NCBI RefSeq assembly: GCF_009455685.1
Contig: NZ_QPES01000001.1
Span: 868,001-932,000, forward strand
Direction of reading: 5' to 3'
DNA: 64,000 nucleotides
Source of the DNA: Paraburkholderia hayleyella
GTDB taxonomy: Bacteria; Pseudomonadota; Gammaproteobacteria; Burkholderiales; Burkholderiaceae
In this document: positions 26,303-35,442 of the stretch, piece after piece
How the letters are laid out: each line of letters opens with the position of its first letter
Numbering within the stretch: position 1 is the stretch's first letter
Program-made: the position numbers and the translations under genes
The notes under the pieces: generated by a model
Told to the model about the DNA's origin: nothing
Database searches by the model: none
Seen by the model: the letters and a program-made list of their open reading frames with translations, nothing else

Positions 26303-28750
26303 ATGAATGACCTTTCCCGGCCCAATGATCGTGTTGTCAGCTCGCGGCTGAGGCGGTATGTCGAATGTTGCGGCGATGCTATTTTTCGCCATCGCCGGCT
26401 GCTGCTGACCCTGTGCGTTGCGCTAACGGTGGCGTTGGGCTGGTCGGCCAGCCGGCTGCGGCTCGATCCGGGATTCAACAAGATGATCCCGATGCAACAT
26501 CCGTACATGCAGGTTTTTGACCGGTATGCCAGCGCTTTTCCTGGCGCCAACACGATCCTCGTGAGCTTGCGCTGGAAAGGTCCGGGGGACATCTATAACA
26601 AGAAGTTTATGGATGACCTGCGTCATGCAACGGATGACGTATTTTTTATTCCAGGCGTTAACCGGTCGCGGGTGTTTTCCCTGTTTACCCCCAATGTTCG
26701 CTACACGGAGGTGACTGAGGCCGGATTTCGCGGCGATGTTGTCGTGCCCGGCCAGTTCTCGAGTGCCAATGCGGATGATCTGGCAAAAGTGCGACGCAAT
26801 GTGGCCCGTTCCGGACAGATTGGCCGGCTAGTCGGCAACGATCTCAAATCGGCGCTGATCCGTGCTGAATTACGCGAAACGGATCCGGCCACGGGCAAGC
26901 GGCTTGATTACACGGCGGTCGCGCGCGAGCTGGAGCGGATTCGCGCGCATTACGGGAAGGGGGACATCGACGTCAACATCATTGGCTTTGCCAAGCTAGT
27001 CGGTGATGTGGAGGACGGGATTTCCGGCGTGATGGGCTTTTTTGCCTTGGCGTTTGGCATTACCGCGGTGCTCCTGCTGCTTTATTCACGCTCATTGAAA
27101 GTGACGGTGCTGGCCCTGCTGGTGGCGTTGTTGCCTGTTGTCTGGCTGCTCGGTGCGTTACCCGTTCTCGGCCTCGGGATTGATCCGATGTCGATTCTGG
27201 TTCCCTTTCTGATTTTTTCGATCGGCGTGTCGCATGCGGTGCAGATGACCAACGCATGGAAGCAGGCGCTGGTGGCGGGGGGCGAGCCGGTTGAAGCTGC
27301 ACGCGAGGCTTTCCGCAAGCTGTTCGTGCCAGGCACGGTCGCACTTCTGACCAACGCGTTGGGCTTTCTGGTCATCATGCGGATCCAGATTGATATCGTG
27401 CGTGAACTGGGCGTGACAGCCTGTCTTGGCGTCCTGTTCATGATTGTCACGAACAAAGTGTTGTTACCGGTTTTACTGTCCTACACCCGGCTCGAAAACC
27501 GCACGCTGTTGCGTGAACGACGTGTGGCAGCGAGAGGCGGGAGCCGCCTGTGGTCCGGCTTTGCGGTCTTTGCCAAACCGCTGCCCGCGCTGATCGTTTT
27601 CGCCGTGGCGCTGGGTTTGCTCACGCTTGGCACGCTGGAATCGCGCAAGTTACAGATCGGCGACATCGGGGTCGGTGCGCCTGAACTGCGTGCCACGTCG
27701 CGTTACAACCTCGATAACGCCGCGATTACGCATCAGTACAACATCGGCGTGGATGTGTTGTCGGTAGTCGTGGAGACCACAGGGTTCGACGATGCCTGTA
27801 TGCATTTTTCCGTGATGAATGCCATCGAGCGGTTTGAGATGCAAATGCGCGGCATTGATGGCGTGCAATCAGTGACGAGCGTGGCTTCTCTCGCCAAAGT
27901 GTCGATTGCGGCCTTCAATGAAGGCAATCCGCGCTGGGCGGCACTTCCACGTTCTAGCGAGGGGCTGACGCAGGGGGCCCATGGTTTCGATCCCGATAAC
28001 GGCATGAATACGCAAAATTGCCAGGCTATTCAGATCCTGATTTACATGAAGAATCACGAGGGCGCGACCATTGCCCATGTCATTGACGAGATCAAGCGCT
28101 TCGCGGTTCAGGACCGGGTGCCGGGTATCGAATTCCGGCTTGCGGGCGGAAACGTGGGCGTGATGGCGGCCACCAACGAGGCAGTGGGAGACGCTGAGGT
28201 CACGATGCTGCTGTCCATTTTTGGTGCGATTGCGCTGCTGTGCGCGCTGACGTTTCGCTCGTGGCGTGCGGTGCTGTGCATCATCGTGCCGCTCACGCTC
28301 GTGTCCATTCTGTGCAATGCCGTGATGGCATGGTTCGGGATTGGTCTGAAGGTCGCCACATTACCCGTGATCACCTTGGGCGTTGGCGTGGGCGTTGACT
28401 ACGGCATCTACCTGTACGAACGCCTGCAGCATGAAATCAGGCAGGGTGCGAGCTTGCCTGATGCGTTTGCCACCGCGATGCGCCAGAGAGGAACCGCTGC
28501 GTTGTTTACTGCCGTCACGATGTTCATGGGCGTCGGTACGTGGGCTTTTTCGGCGTTGAAGTTTCAGGTCGACATGGGTGTGCTGCTTGCGTTCATGTTC
28601 CTGGTCAACCTGTTCGGCGCGGTGTTTCTGCTCCCTGCACTCGCTGTATGGCTTGGCGTCGAGCGCGCGGAGCAACGCGTGGCAGGCCTGCAGCCGCCAC
28701 ATGCTGGGCCAGGGCACCGCCGTCCAGCGTTCAGGCGCCCGTCCGTTTAA
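26303..28750 (+). CDS. MMPL/RND-superfamily transporter
   Basis: The 815-residue membrane protein has one N-terminal transmembrane helix, a large periplasmic loop and a first membrane bundle (about residues 230-390). A second helix/loop/bundle repeat follows, ending near residue 790. GVGVGVDYGIYLYERL in the second bundle is the proton-relay-type segment of MMPL/HAE3 proteins. It belongs to the same class as hopanoid and lipid exporters and probably moves steroids or derivatives across or out of the inner membrane, together with the YCF48 protein. The direction of transport cannot be read from sequence. Confidence 0.85.
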   Translation: MNDLSRPNDRVVSSRLRRYVECCGDAIFRHRRLLLTLCVALTVALGWSASRLRLDPGFNKMIPMQHPYMQVFDRYASAFPGANTILVSLRWKGPGDIYNKKFMDDLRHATDDVFFIPGVNRSRVFSLFTPNVRYTEVTEAGFRGDVVVPGQFSSANADDLAKVRRNVARSGQIGRLVGNDLKSALIRAELRETDPATGKRLDYTAVARELERIRAHYGKGDIDVNIIGFAKLVGDVEDGISGVMGFFALAFGITAVLLLLYSRSLKVTVLALLVALLPVVWLLGALPVLGLGIDPMSILVPFLIFSIGVSHAVQMTNAWKQALVAGGEPVEAAREAFRKLFVPGTVALLTNALGFLVIMRIQIDIVRELGVTACLGVLFMIVTNKVLLPVLLSYTRLENRTLLRERRVAARGGSRLWSGFAVFAKPLPALIVFAVALGLLTLGTLESRKLQIGDIGVGAPELRATSRYNLDNAAITHQYNIGVDVLSVVVETTGFDDACMHFSVMNAIERFEMQMRGIDGVQSVTSVASLAKVSIAAFNEGNPRWAALPRSSEGLTQGAHGFDPDNGMNTQNCQAIQILIYMKNHEGATIAHVIDEIKRFAVQDRVPGIEFRLAGGNVGVMAATNEAVGDAEVTMLLSIFGAIALLCALTFRSWRAVLCIIVPLTLVSILCNAVMAWFGIGLKVATLPVITLGVGVGVDYGIYLYERLQHEIRQGASLPDAFATAMRQRGTAALFTAVTMFMGVGTWAFSALKFQVDMGVLLAFMFLVNLFGAVFLLPALAVWLGVERAEQRVAGLQPPHAGPGHRRPAFRRPSV

Positions 28751-28891
28751 AGCAGCAACGTTTTCTGCATTGAGCCCCAGCGCCGTGCGATGTCGCAGAC
28801 CGGTGCGGTCTCGCCGAAGCAGGTGCCACTGATCAAGAGGCGCGCGGCTCCAGACATGGGCTGCTGACGCTCGTTAAGAAAGGAGACTCTC

Positions 28892-29968
28892 ATGTCTGCA
28901 CGTCCCTACAGAATCGAAGCCCAACCTCTCATCGAGCGCTACGCCCGCGGTTGGCATTGTCTCGGGCTCGCCCGCGACTACCGTGATGCAAAGCCCCACA
29001 CGCTCACTATTTTTGGCCGCAAGCTTGTTGCTTTCGCTGACACATCCGGCAAGGTGAACATCGTGGACGCGTACTGTCCACACATGGGTGCCGATCTGAG
29101 CCTCGGCAGGGTGGAGGGCGACACGCTGGTGTGTCCGTTTCACGGCTGGCAATGGAACGGAGCGGGGCAGTGCACATCGATTCCTTATTGCAAGAGAATT
29201 CCACCAAAGGCCCGCATTGGCGCCTGGCCTACCTGTGAACAGAACCACCTCCTGTTCGTCTGGCACGATCCGGAAGGCAACCCACCACCGCTTGCGGCCG
29301 CAATCCCGCGTATTGACGTCTGCTTCTCGCAAGAATGGTCAGACTGGATCATCGACAAGATGGTGATTCAGACCCACTGCCGCGAACTGGTGGACAACAT
29401 CTCTGATATGGCGCACTTCGCCACAGTGCACCATGCACCCGTCGATTATTTCGCCAACCTGTTTGAGGATCACAAAGCAACGCAGTTGCTGGTTGGGCGC
29501 AGTGAGCGGCTGGGTGATGATCAACTGATCGCGTTGTCCACTTACTTCGGGCCGGCCGTGCACTTTACGCAGATGACGGGGCAAAGCCATGGCCAGCCGA
29601 TCCATTCAGTGCTGCTGAACTGCCACGTTCCGATTGACATGAACAGCTTCGAGTTGCGTTATGGCGTGATTGTGAAAAAAGTGGAGGGCCTGTCGGACGA
29701 GAAAAATATGGAAATTGCCGCGGCTTACGTCAAGGAGGCACAAAACGCCTTCTATGAAGACGTGGATATCTGGCACAACAAAATCCGGATCGACAATCCG
29801 CTCTTGTGCGAGGGCGATGGACCTTTGTATCAGATGCGTGACTGGTACTCCCAGTTCTATCTCGATGCTGCGGACGTGAGGCCGTCGAGCATCGCGCGCA
29901 GGGTGTTCGAGATCAAGGTTCGTGAGGGGGCGGTTCCTCACGCATTGCATCACGTGTTCGAGGAGTGA
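28892..29968 (+). CDS. kshA: 3-ketosteroid 9alpha-hydroxylase, Rieske oxygenase (KshA)
   Basis: This 358-residue protein has a Rieske [2Fe-2S] site with Cys62-x-His64 and Cys81-x2-His84, then a catalytic domain whose SDMAHFATVHH contributes His175 and His180 as non-haem iron ligands. KshA with KshB adds the 9alpha-hydroxyl that triggers B-ring opening. The ATG has AAGGAG 7 nt upstream. About 140 nt without any gene separate it from the transporter, so it may have its own promoter. Confidence 0.88.
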   Translation: MSARPYRIEAQPLIERYARGWHCLGLARDYRDAKPHTLTIFGRKLVAFADTSGKVNIVDAYCPHMGADLSLGRVEGDTLVCPFHGWQWNGAGQCTSIPYCKRIPPKARIGAWPTCEQNHLLFVWHDPEGNPPPLAAAIPRIDVCFSQEWSDWIIDKMVIQTHCRELVDNISDMAHFATVHHAPVDYFANLFEDHKATQLLVGRSERLGDDQLIALSTYFGPAVHFTQMTGQSHGQPIHSVLLNCHVPIDMNSFELRYGVIVKKVEGLSDEKNMEIAAAYVKEAQNAFYEDVDIWHNKIRIDNPLLCEGDGPLYQMRDWYSQFYLDAADVRPSSIARRVFEIKVREGAVPHALHHVFEE

Positions 29969-30121
29969 GGGGCGCGCGAGGGCGGCTCATGTAAGCCTGT
30001 GAGTCGCCCTGCGCTGGGTGTCGCCGGTCGTGATGCGTCATCCGTCAGACCCGGCTGGCGGATGACCTTGAGGAAAAGATGGACGATATCTGACGCTACA
30101 GGGTTATTTTTTGTTTTTGTT

Positions 30122-31054
30122 TTAGCCCAGCAGTTTTTCTTTGAGCCGCGTCTGCGTGCTAGCGCTCAGGCCCAGACCTGTCGTGATGTAGTTGTTCATC
30201 GAACCATAGCTCGCCATGACCTGCTCTAGCCCGGCATCCAGAAAGCTCTGCTGGACACCGAGTGTGGGATAAAGGATATCCGCGTAGGCCTGTCCATATG
30301 AAGCGATATTGCGTTCGTGAGCCGCTTGAATAGACGCCGCCGAATAGGTGTTCGTTAGCAGATAGTCTTGAACGATGACACTCTGCGGCACACCGGCAAG
30401 CGTTAGCAGCACGGCGGCGACCCAGCCTGTACGATCCTTGCCGCTTGTGCAGTGGTAGAGCTGCGTATCCGGGCCGTTGGCGAGGGCTGTGAATAATTGA
30501 CCAAGACGCGAGCATTCGTCCGTATCGGTGACGAACTTCTGCTCGACCCGCTCCATCATGGCAACCGTATCTGCAGGCGAAGCCAAGGGCGGCAGCGTGT
30601 AGTTTGGCGTGCCGATTATATTGATGTTGATGTAGCTCGTGCCAGAAGGGAGGATATCAGGGGCCGCTTCGATCTCCGCTGGGGTTCTCAGGTCATAAAC
30701 GGCCTTGATCCCGAGCATGTTCAGCGTAATGAGATCCGCTGCGGTTGGGGTAAGCGCATTAGAGCGATAGAACACCCCGCGACGCAATTTTTGTCCCATC
30801 GCGCTTGGGTAGGCCTGGTCGTCGTCGACACCCGCCATATCACGAAAGTTATCGACCGATGCGAGCACAGGCGTTTTCCGGACTACCGCGCTAGCCGGTG
30901 GAGAGAGGCTGGCTCCGCATGCCGCCAGCAACCAGCTTCCGGCGGTGGGTAACAGCAAGGTACTGAGGGTTCCCTGAGCCGTTTGCTGCAACAACTTGCG
31001 CCGGCTCCGCGATTGAAGTTCACGGTGGGGTTCGTTTGATTTGTTGAAGTTCAT
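30122..31054 (-). CDS. Exported tyrosine-phosphatase-like lipoprotein
   Basis: The 310-residue protein has the P-loop phosphatase signature HCTSGKDRTGW (Cys202, Arg208) of the bacterial Y_phosphatase3/Siw14-like family. Its N-terminus contains a twin-arginine stretch (SRSRRKLLQQ, residues 15-24) and a lipobox LAAC with Cys46, so it should be a Tat-exported lipoprotein. A phosphatase outside the cytoplasm inside a steroid cluster is unusual. Possible substrates are phosphoinositide-like or phospho-steroid compounds, but this is speculation. It is flanked by kshA (convergent) and hsaF. Confidence 0.8.
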   Translation of the reverse strand: MNFNKSNEPHRELQSRSRRKLLQQTAQGTLSTLLLPTAGSWLLAACGASLSPPASAVVRKTPVLASVDNFRDMAGVDDDQAYPSAMGQKLRRGVFYRSNALTPTAADLITLNMLGIKAVYDLRTPAEIEAAPDILPSGTSYININIIGTPNYTLPPLASPADTVAMMERVEQKFVTDTDECSRLGQLFTALANGPDTQLYHCTSGKDRTGWVAAVLLTLAGVPQSVIVQDYLLTNTYSAASIQAAHERNIASYGQAYADILYPTLGVQQSFLDAGLEQVMASYGSMNNYITTGLGLSASTQTRLKEKLLG

Positions 31055-31182
31055 ATCAACCGCTTTTTGAAACGATGGAAGAACGAATACGACATCGCTG
31101 CGTTATTTCTGGGTTCAGTCAATCACACAGAAAAATCGGTCTTTGTCACATCCGCTGCGAAGTCCCCGGAAATAGAAGGGAT

Positions 31183-32214
31183 TCAGGTGGCGTTGCTGCG
31201 CGCCTTTGCCATGGTCAAGGCTGTGTCTTCGATCATGTCCTCCTGGCCGCCGACGAGGCGCTGGCGTCCCAGCTCCACCAGAATGTCACGTGCTGGCACC
31301 TTGTATTTCGCTTCCGCACGCTTGGCGAAAAGCAGGAAAGACGAATAGACGCCCGCATACCCGAGTGTCAGCGCATCCCGGTCGATACGAATCGGCGCGT
31401 CCATGATCGGCACGACGAGATCTTCCGCGACGTCGGCGATTTTGAACACGTCGACGCCCGTTTCAATGCCCATCCGTTTGCAAACGGCGACAAACACTTC
31501 CATGGGCGTATTACCCGCGCCCGCGCCGAGCCCTGCAGCGGCTGCATCGATACGGCGGGCTCCAGCCGCGACTGCCGCGACCGAGTTGGCCACACCCATT
31601 GCAAGGTTGTGGTGCCCATGAAAGCCGAGTTCGGTGTGAGGCTTGAGCGCATCGCGTACCTGGCGGATACGCGCGGTGACGTCGTCCGGCAACATGTATC
31701 CGGCGGAGTCCGTGATGTAGATGCAGTTCGCTCCATACGATTCCATCAGACAGGCTTGTTCGGCTAGATGCTCCGGCGATGACATGTGCGCCATCATGAG
31801 AAAGCCGACGGTGTCCAGGCCGAGCGTGCGGGCGAGACTAATGTGTTGTTCGGCGACGTCCGCCTCAGTGCAGTGAGTCGCCACGCGAATGGTTCCGACA
31901 CCCAGTTGATGCGCCATGTGCAGATGATCGGTGGTGCCGATACCCGGTATCAATAGCGCAGAAACCCTGGCCTGCTTGAGCTCGGGAATCACGGCGCCTA
32001 GATAGGCTTCATCGGAATGCGCGGGAAAGCCGTAGTTGACCGATGCACCGCCCAGCCCATCGCCGTGCGTGACTTCGATGAGTGGCACGCCAGCCGCATC
32101 CAGGCCGCGCGCAATCGTGCGCATCTGCTCCAGTGAGATCTGATGCCGCTTCGGATGCATGCCATCGCGCAACGTCATATCGTGGACGGTAATTGAGGTT
32201 CCTGTAACGGACAT
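31183..32214 (-). CDS. hsaF: 4-hydroxy-2-oxovalerate aldolase (HsaF type)
   Basis: The 343-residue protein starts with HDMTLRDGMHPKRHQ (the Arg-Asp catalytic and metal site of DRE-TIM aldolases) and has the second metal motif HGHHNLAMG near residue 198. It cleaves 4-hydroxy-2-oxo acids to pyruvate and an aldehyde, which is channelled to the dehydrogenase HsaG. For the steroid A-ring fragment the aldehyde is propanal. It starts 11 nt after the hsaG stop on the same strand. Confidence 0.9.
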   Translation of the reverse strand: MSVTGTSITVHDMTLRDGMHPKRHQISLEQMRTIARGLDAAGVPLIEVTHGDGLGGASVNYGFPAHSDEAYLGAVIPELKQARVSALLIPGIGTTDHLHMAHQLGVGTIRVATHCTEADVAEQHISLARTLGLDTVGFLMMAHMSSPEHLAEQACLMESYGANCIYITDSAGYMLPDDVTARIRQVRDALKPHTELGFHGHHNLAMGVANSVAAVAAGARRIDAAAAGLGAGAGNTPMEVFVAVCKRMGIETGVDVFKIADVAEDLVVPIMDAPIRIDRDALTLGYAGVYSSFLLFAKRAEAKYKVPARDILVELGRQRLVGGQEDMIEDTALTMAKARSNAT

Positions 32215-32225
32215 GGCGCGGCTCC

Positions 32226-33124
32226 TTAACCGTTCGTGGCCACGACGGCCAGCATCTGTTCAGCAAAGCGTTCGGCGGTGCGAGCGGCAGCGGCCGTCAT
32301 GATGTCAAGATTGCCGGCGTACCTGGGCAGGTAGTCTCCAAGACCTTCGACTTCCATGAAGACCGATACCCGGTTGCCATCGAACACGGGGCCGTTTTTT
32401 AACGTATAGCCCGGGACGTAGTGCTGCACGTCCTTGACCATGGCGTGCACGGATGCGCTGAGCGCCTCGCATTGGGGGCGCTGTCAGTCAGGCAATGAAT
32501 GGTGTCGCGCATGATGAGCGGGGGCTCGGCCGGGTTAATCACGATGATGGCCTTGCCCTGGCGCGCACCGCCGATTCGCTCTATCGCGTCAGCGGTCGTG
32601 CGCGTGAATTCGTCAATATTGCGACGTGTACCCGGCCCGACTGATCGTGAGGCCACGGTTGCGACGATCTCAGCATAGGCGACAGGCTGTACGCGGGAGA
32701 CCGCATACACCATGGGAATGGTCGCCTGGCCGCCGCATGTGACCATGTTGACGTTCATCTGGTCAGCGCCAAGATGGCTGTCCAGATTGACCGGCGGCAC
32801 GCAAAATGGGCCTATCGCCGCGGGCGTCAAATCGATCATGCGCACGCCCAGCGCGGTGAGCTTGTCGGCGTTGTCGCGGTGCACATAGGCCGAGGTTGCA
32901 TCGAAGGCAATCCGGATGTCATCCTCAAGAATGTGCGGCAGCAGGCCATCAACGCCGCGATCGGTGGTCTTCAAACCCAATTCACGGGCGCGTGCGAGGC
33001 CGTCGGAGGCCGGGTCGACTCCAACCATCCAGACCGGCTCAAGGAGGGAGGAGCGTCGTAACTTGTAGAGCAGATCAGTGCCGATATTGCCGGGACCAAT
33101 CAGCGCGCATCTGATTTTTTGCAC
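32226..33124 (-). pseudogene. hsaG: Acylating acetaldehyde/propanal dehydrogenase (HsaG), frameshifted
   Basis: The N-terminal 214 residues read as a normal acetaldehyde dehydrogenase: IGPGNIGTDL loop at 9-18 and catalytic Cys130 in VTCGGQAT. The conserved C-terminal part (VKDVQHYVPGYTLKNGP, VEGLGDYLPRYAGNLDIMTAAA) is in another frame, downstream to 32226. The switch lies at a run of five G on the plus strand (32474-32478). One extra base there restores a continuous protein of about 299 residues. It is either a real 1-nt deletion or a homopolymer sequencing error. The first frame would otherwise end in 27 unrelated residues, removing the dimerisation domain. Confidence 0.88.
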
Positions 33125-33137
33125 CTTGTTTCCTCAG

Positions 33138-33920
33138 TTAGACAAAATTGACCGTGCAATTACCGATGCCGTTGATGCGCATCGACAGTGTGTCGCCTGC
33201 CATGACGGGGATCAGGGCGGCGAGCGAACCCGACAACACAATTTCACCTGCCCGCAGCGGAACATCAAACTCGCTTAGCGTGTTTGCCAGCCACGCCACG
33301 GCATCGGCGGGATGCCCCAGGACGGCATCGCCGCGTCCCTGCGCGGTTAACTGGCCGTTTTTGTCGATCGTCATCATGCAGGCGGCCAGATCAACGGCGC
33401 GCGGATCGACGCGTTCCTCGCCCAGCACATAGACGCCGCACGATGCGTTATCCGCGACGGTATCTTCAATCCGGATCGCCCAGTCGAGAATGCGTGAGTC
33501 GACAATCTCAAAGCAAGGGGCGACAGATGCGGTCGCGTTGATCACGTCAATCCGCTCGACACCGGGCCCACGCAAGTCACGCTTGAGGATGAAAGCGATC
33601 TCGCCCTCCGCGCGGGGTGCAATCAGCGTCGAGATGTCAATCGGCTTCCCGGTTTTGTAGTGCATGCCGGACAGCAGGATGCCGAAATCGGGTTGATGCA
33701 CGCCGAGCATGTCCTGCACCGCCTTGCTGGTGGCACCGATTTTTTTCCCGACGACCTTCTCGCCGAGTGTGATTCGCCGCTCCACAAAGCGCTGCTGGAT
33801 GCAATAAGCGTCATGCAACGACAGACGGTGCGGCCTCGCGGTCAATGGGCTGACCGGCGTGCGAGCGCGCCATGCGGCATAGAGTTCGTCGCCAAGCGCG
33901 CTCAGCAAAGGGGAAGACAT
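33138..33920 (-). CDS. hsaE: 2-hydroxypenta-2,4-dienoate hydratase family (HsaE)
   Basis: The 260-residue protein belongs to the MhpD/HpaH hydratase family. Visible are VVGKKIGATSKAVQDMLGV, the metal-binding acid EGEIAFIL and FEIVDSRI, and the C-terminal GEIVLSGSLAALIPV. It hydrates 2-hydroxyhexa-2,4-dienoate from the steroid A ring to the 4-hydroxy-2-oxo acid used by HsaF. The start at 33920 has GAGGAA 7 nt upstream; an ATG 15 nt earlier lacks one. It leads the hsaE-hsaG-hsaF set. Confidence 0.88.
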   Translation of the reverse strand: MSSPLLSALGDELYAAWRARTPVSPLTARPHRLSLHDAYCIQQRFVERRITLGEKVVGKKIGATSKAVQDMLGVHQPDFGILLSGMHYKTGKPIDISTLIAPRAEGEIAFILKRDLRGPGVERIDVINATASVAPCFEIVDSRILDWAIRIEDTVADNASCGVYVLGEERVDPRAVDLAACMMTIDKNGQLTAQGRGDAVLGHPADAVAWLANTLSEFDVPLRAGEIVLSGSLAALIPVMAGDTLSMRINGIGNCTVNFV

Positions 33921-34020
33921 GAAGGATTTCCTCAAGATGACGAGCGTGACCTGCGACGTTGCCGCGATGACGATCGGGCCTTGGCTGGGCAGTTCGAAAC
34001 AGGCTGGATCGCGTGGCTAG

Positions 34021-35403
34021 TTAGTTACCCGATCCACGAATCGCATCGGGCGAGAAATAAGCCTCGTTGAATTGCGGACTATCGTTGAGCTTCGGCATGG
34101 GTTCCTGGTTGGTTAAGCGGTCAGCCAGATAAGCGCCCGAAATGAGGTCGTGGTAGAACGCCGCGCCGGGATAAAAGGTTTTCGCGTCATACGCATAGAC
34201 CGTCGTGGCGAGGTTGGTGCGCCACAGCGTGCCGCGCGCGTCATAGTTGTCGGCGAGCAGGGCGATCCATGAATCTTCATCCAGATACAGCACCCGCTTC
34301 GCGTATTGGTGCCGATAGCCCGGCTTGAGCGTTGCCTGCAGGACCCAGACGCGATGAAGTTCGTAGCGCATATAGGCGGGGTTTTCATGTCCCTTGGTCA
34401 GCAGGTCGCTGTATTTGATCGAGCTGTCCATCAGTTTGTAATTGTCATAGGGCACGTAAATTTCTTTCTTGCCGATGATCTTCCATTCGTAACGGTCACC
34501 TGGCCCGTTATAAAGACGGTCGTCATCGACGGTGCGAAACCCACCCGGACCTTCCGGCTGGTCGTAGCCATACTCAGGCGCCTGACGCACGCGTCGCGTG
34601 CCGGGGTTGTATACCCACGTGCGTGATGCGTTATCGGCACCGGCCTTGTCCCAGTTCTGGAAGCCGACAATCAGCGTGCCACGTTCGCTCAATGGCAACT
34701 GCGTTGCCATGCGGTAGAACGAGCGATTGTTCAAGTCACTTTTGATATCGAACGCCCCCTGGTTGCGCGGTGAAAAGATGTCGTAACGCACCTTCCCCCA
34801 TGCGATGTTGCCATCCTGGTAGACGACGGCCTGATCGTAGGTCGCTTGCTCGGCACCAATCGCCGATGACATTCGCTGGTTCCATAGCAGTTGCGCCGCA
34901 GTCGGCGAGATGGGATAGGGTGCCTGCGGCGGTGCATTCATGAGACCGTTTTCATCGGAGGTCATCGTGGAGCCGGCCGCATACGTGCGGATGTCCTTGT
35001 ACACCGCATCCGTGTAGCGAAAATCGCGGTGGCTCGGATAAACAGGCATTTTGAATGTGTCGGGATAGCGCTTGAACATGGCTTTCTGGCCGTCGGTTAA
35101 ATGGTCCGCGTACTGGGCCATGTTTTGCGCGGTTATCACAAAGAGCGGCTTCTCGTCGGCGAACGGATCGGGATAGCGCTCGCCCCGCTTGTACTTGACA
35201 TCAGGCGGTGCGCCGAGCCATTTGCCGCTCCACGCTGGCACGCCACTGTCACTGCTTGCGCTACGCTGCGCGCCGAGCGGCGTCAGTTTGCTGTCGAGCG
35301 CCTTCAGGTCTTCGGCAGTGATCTTCGAGAATGCCGTCATCGAGACGAGCGCACATGTTGTCAGGATGGATGCTTGAAAGAGGGTGATACGGATTCGTTT
35401 CAT
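34021..35403 (-). CDS. DUF1329 periplasmic lipid/steroid-carrier-like protein
   Basis: The 460-residue protein has a cleavable-looking signal (MKRIRITLFQASILTTCALVSM, cut near residue 26) and then DUF1329 over its full length, with the family-typical SASSDSGVPAWSGKW start and WVYNPGTRRVRQAPEYGYD middle. DUF1329 proteins have a LolA/LolB-like fold and nearly always travel with DUF1302, as here (39 nt upstream). A role carrying hydrophobic molecules through the periplasm is inferred from fold and context. Confidence 0.85.
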   Translation of the reverse strand: MKRIRITLFQASILTTCALVSMTAFSKITAEDLKALDSKLTPLGAQRSASSDSGVPAWSGKWLGAPPDVKYKRGERYPDPFADEKPLFVITAQNMAQYADHLTDGQKAMFKRYPDTFKMPVYPSHRDFRYTDAVYKDIRTYAAGSTMTSDENGLMNAPPQAPYPISPTAAQLLWNQRMSSAIGAEQATYDQAVVYQDGNIAWGKVRYDIFSPRNQGAFDIKSDLNNRSFYRMATQLPLSERGTLIVGFQNWDKAGADNASRTWVYNPGTRRVRQAPEYGYDQPEGPGGFRTVDDDRLYNGPGDRYEWKIIGKKEIYVPYDNYKLMDSSIKYSDLLTKGHENPAYMRYELHRVWVLQATLKPGYRHQYAKRVLYLDEDSWIALLADNYDARGTLWRTNLATTVYAYDAKTFYPGAAFYHDLISGAYLADRLTNQEPMPKLNDSPQFNEAYFSPDAIRGSGN

Positions 35404-35442
35404 GACAGATCCTCATTGCTGAATGACGAGCGGTCTCGCTGC

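Noticed and set aside
32399..33124. Programmed frameshifting as the reason for the split hsaG
   Set aside because: No slippery heptamer plus downstream structure is evident and this family does not use recoding; a plain indel in a G run is simpler.
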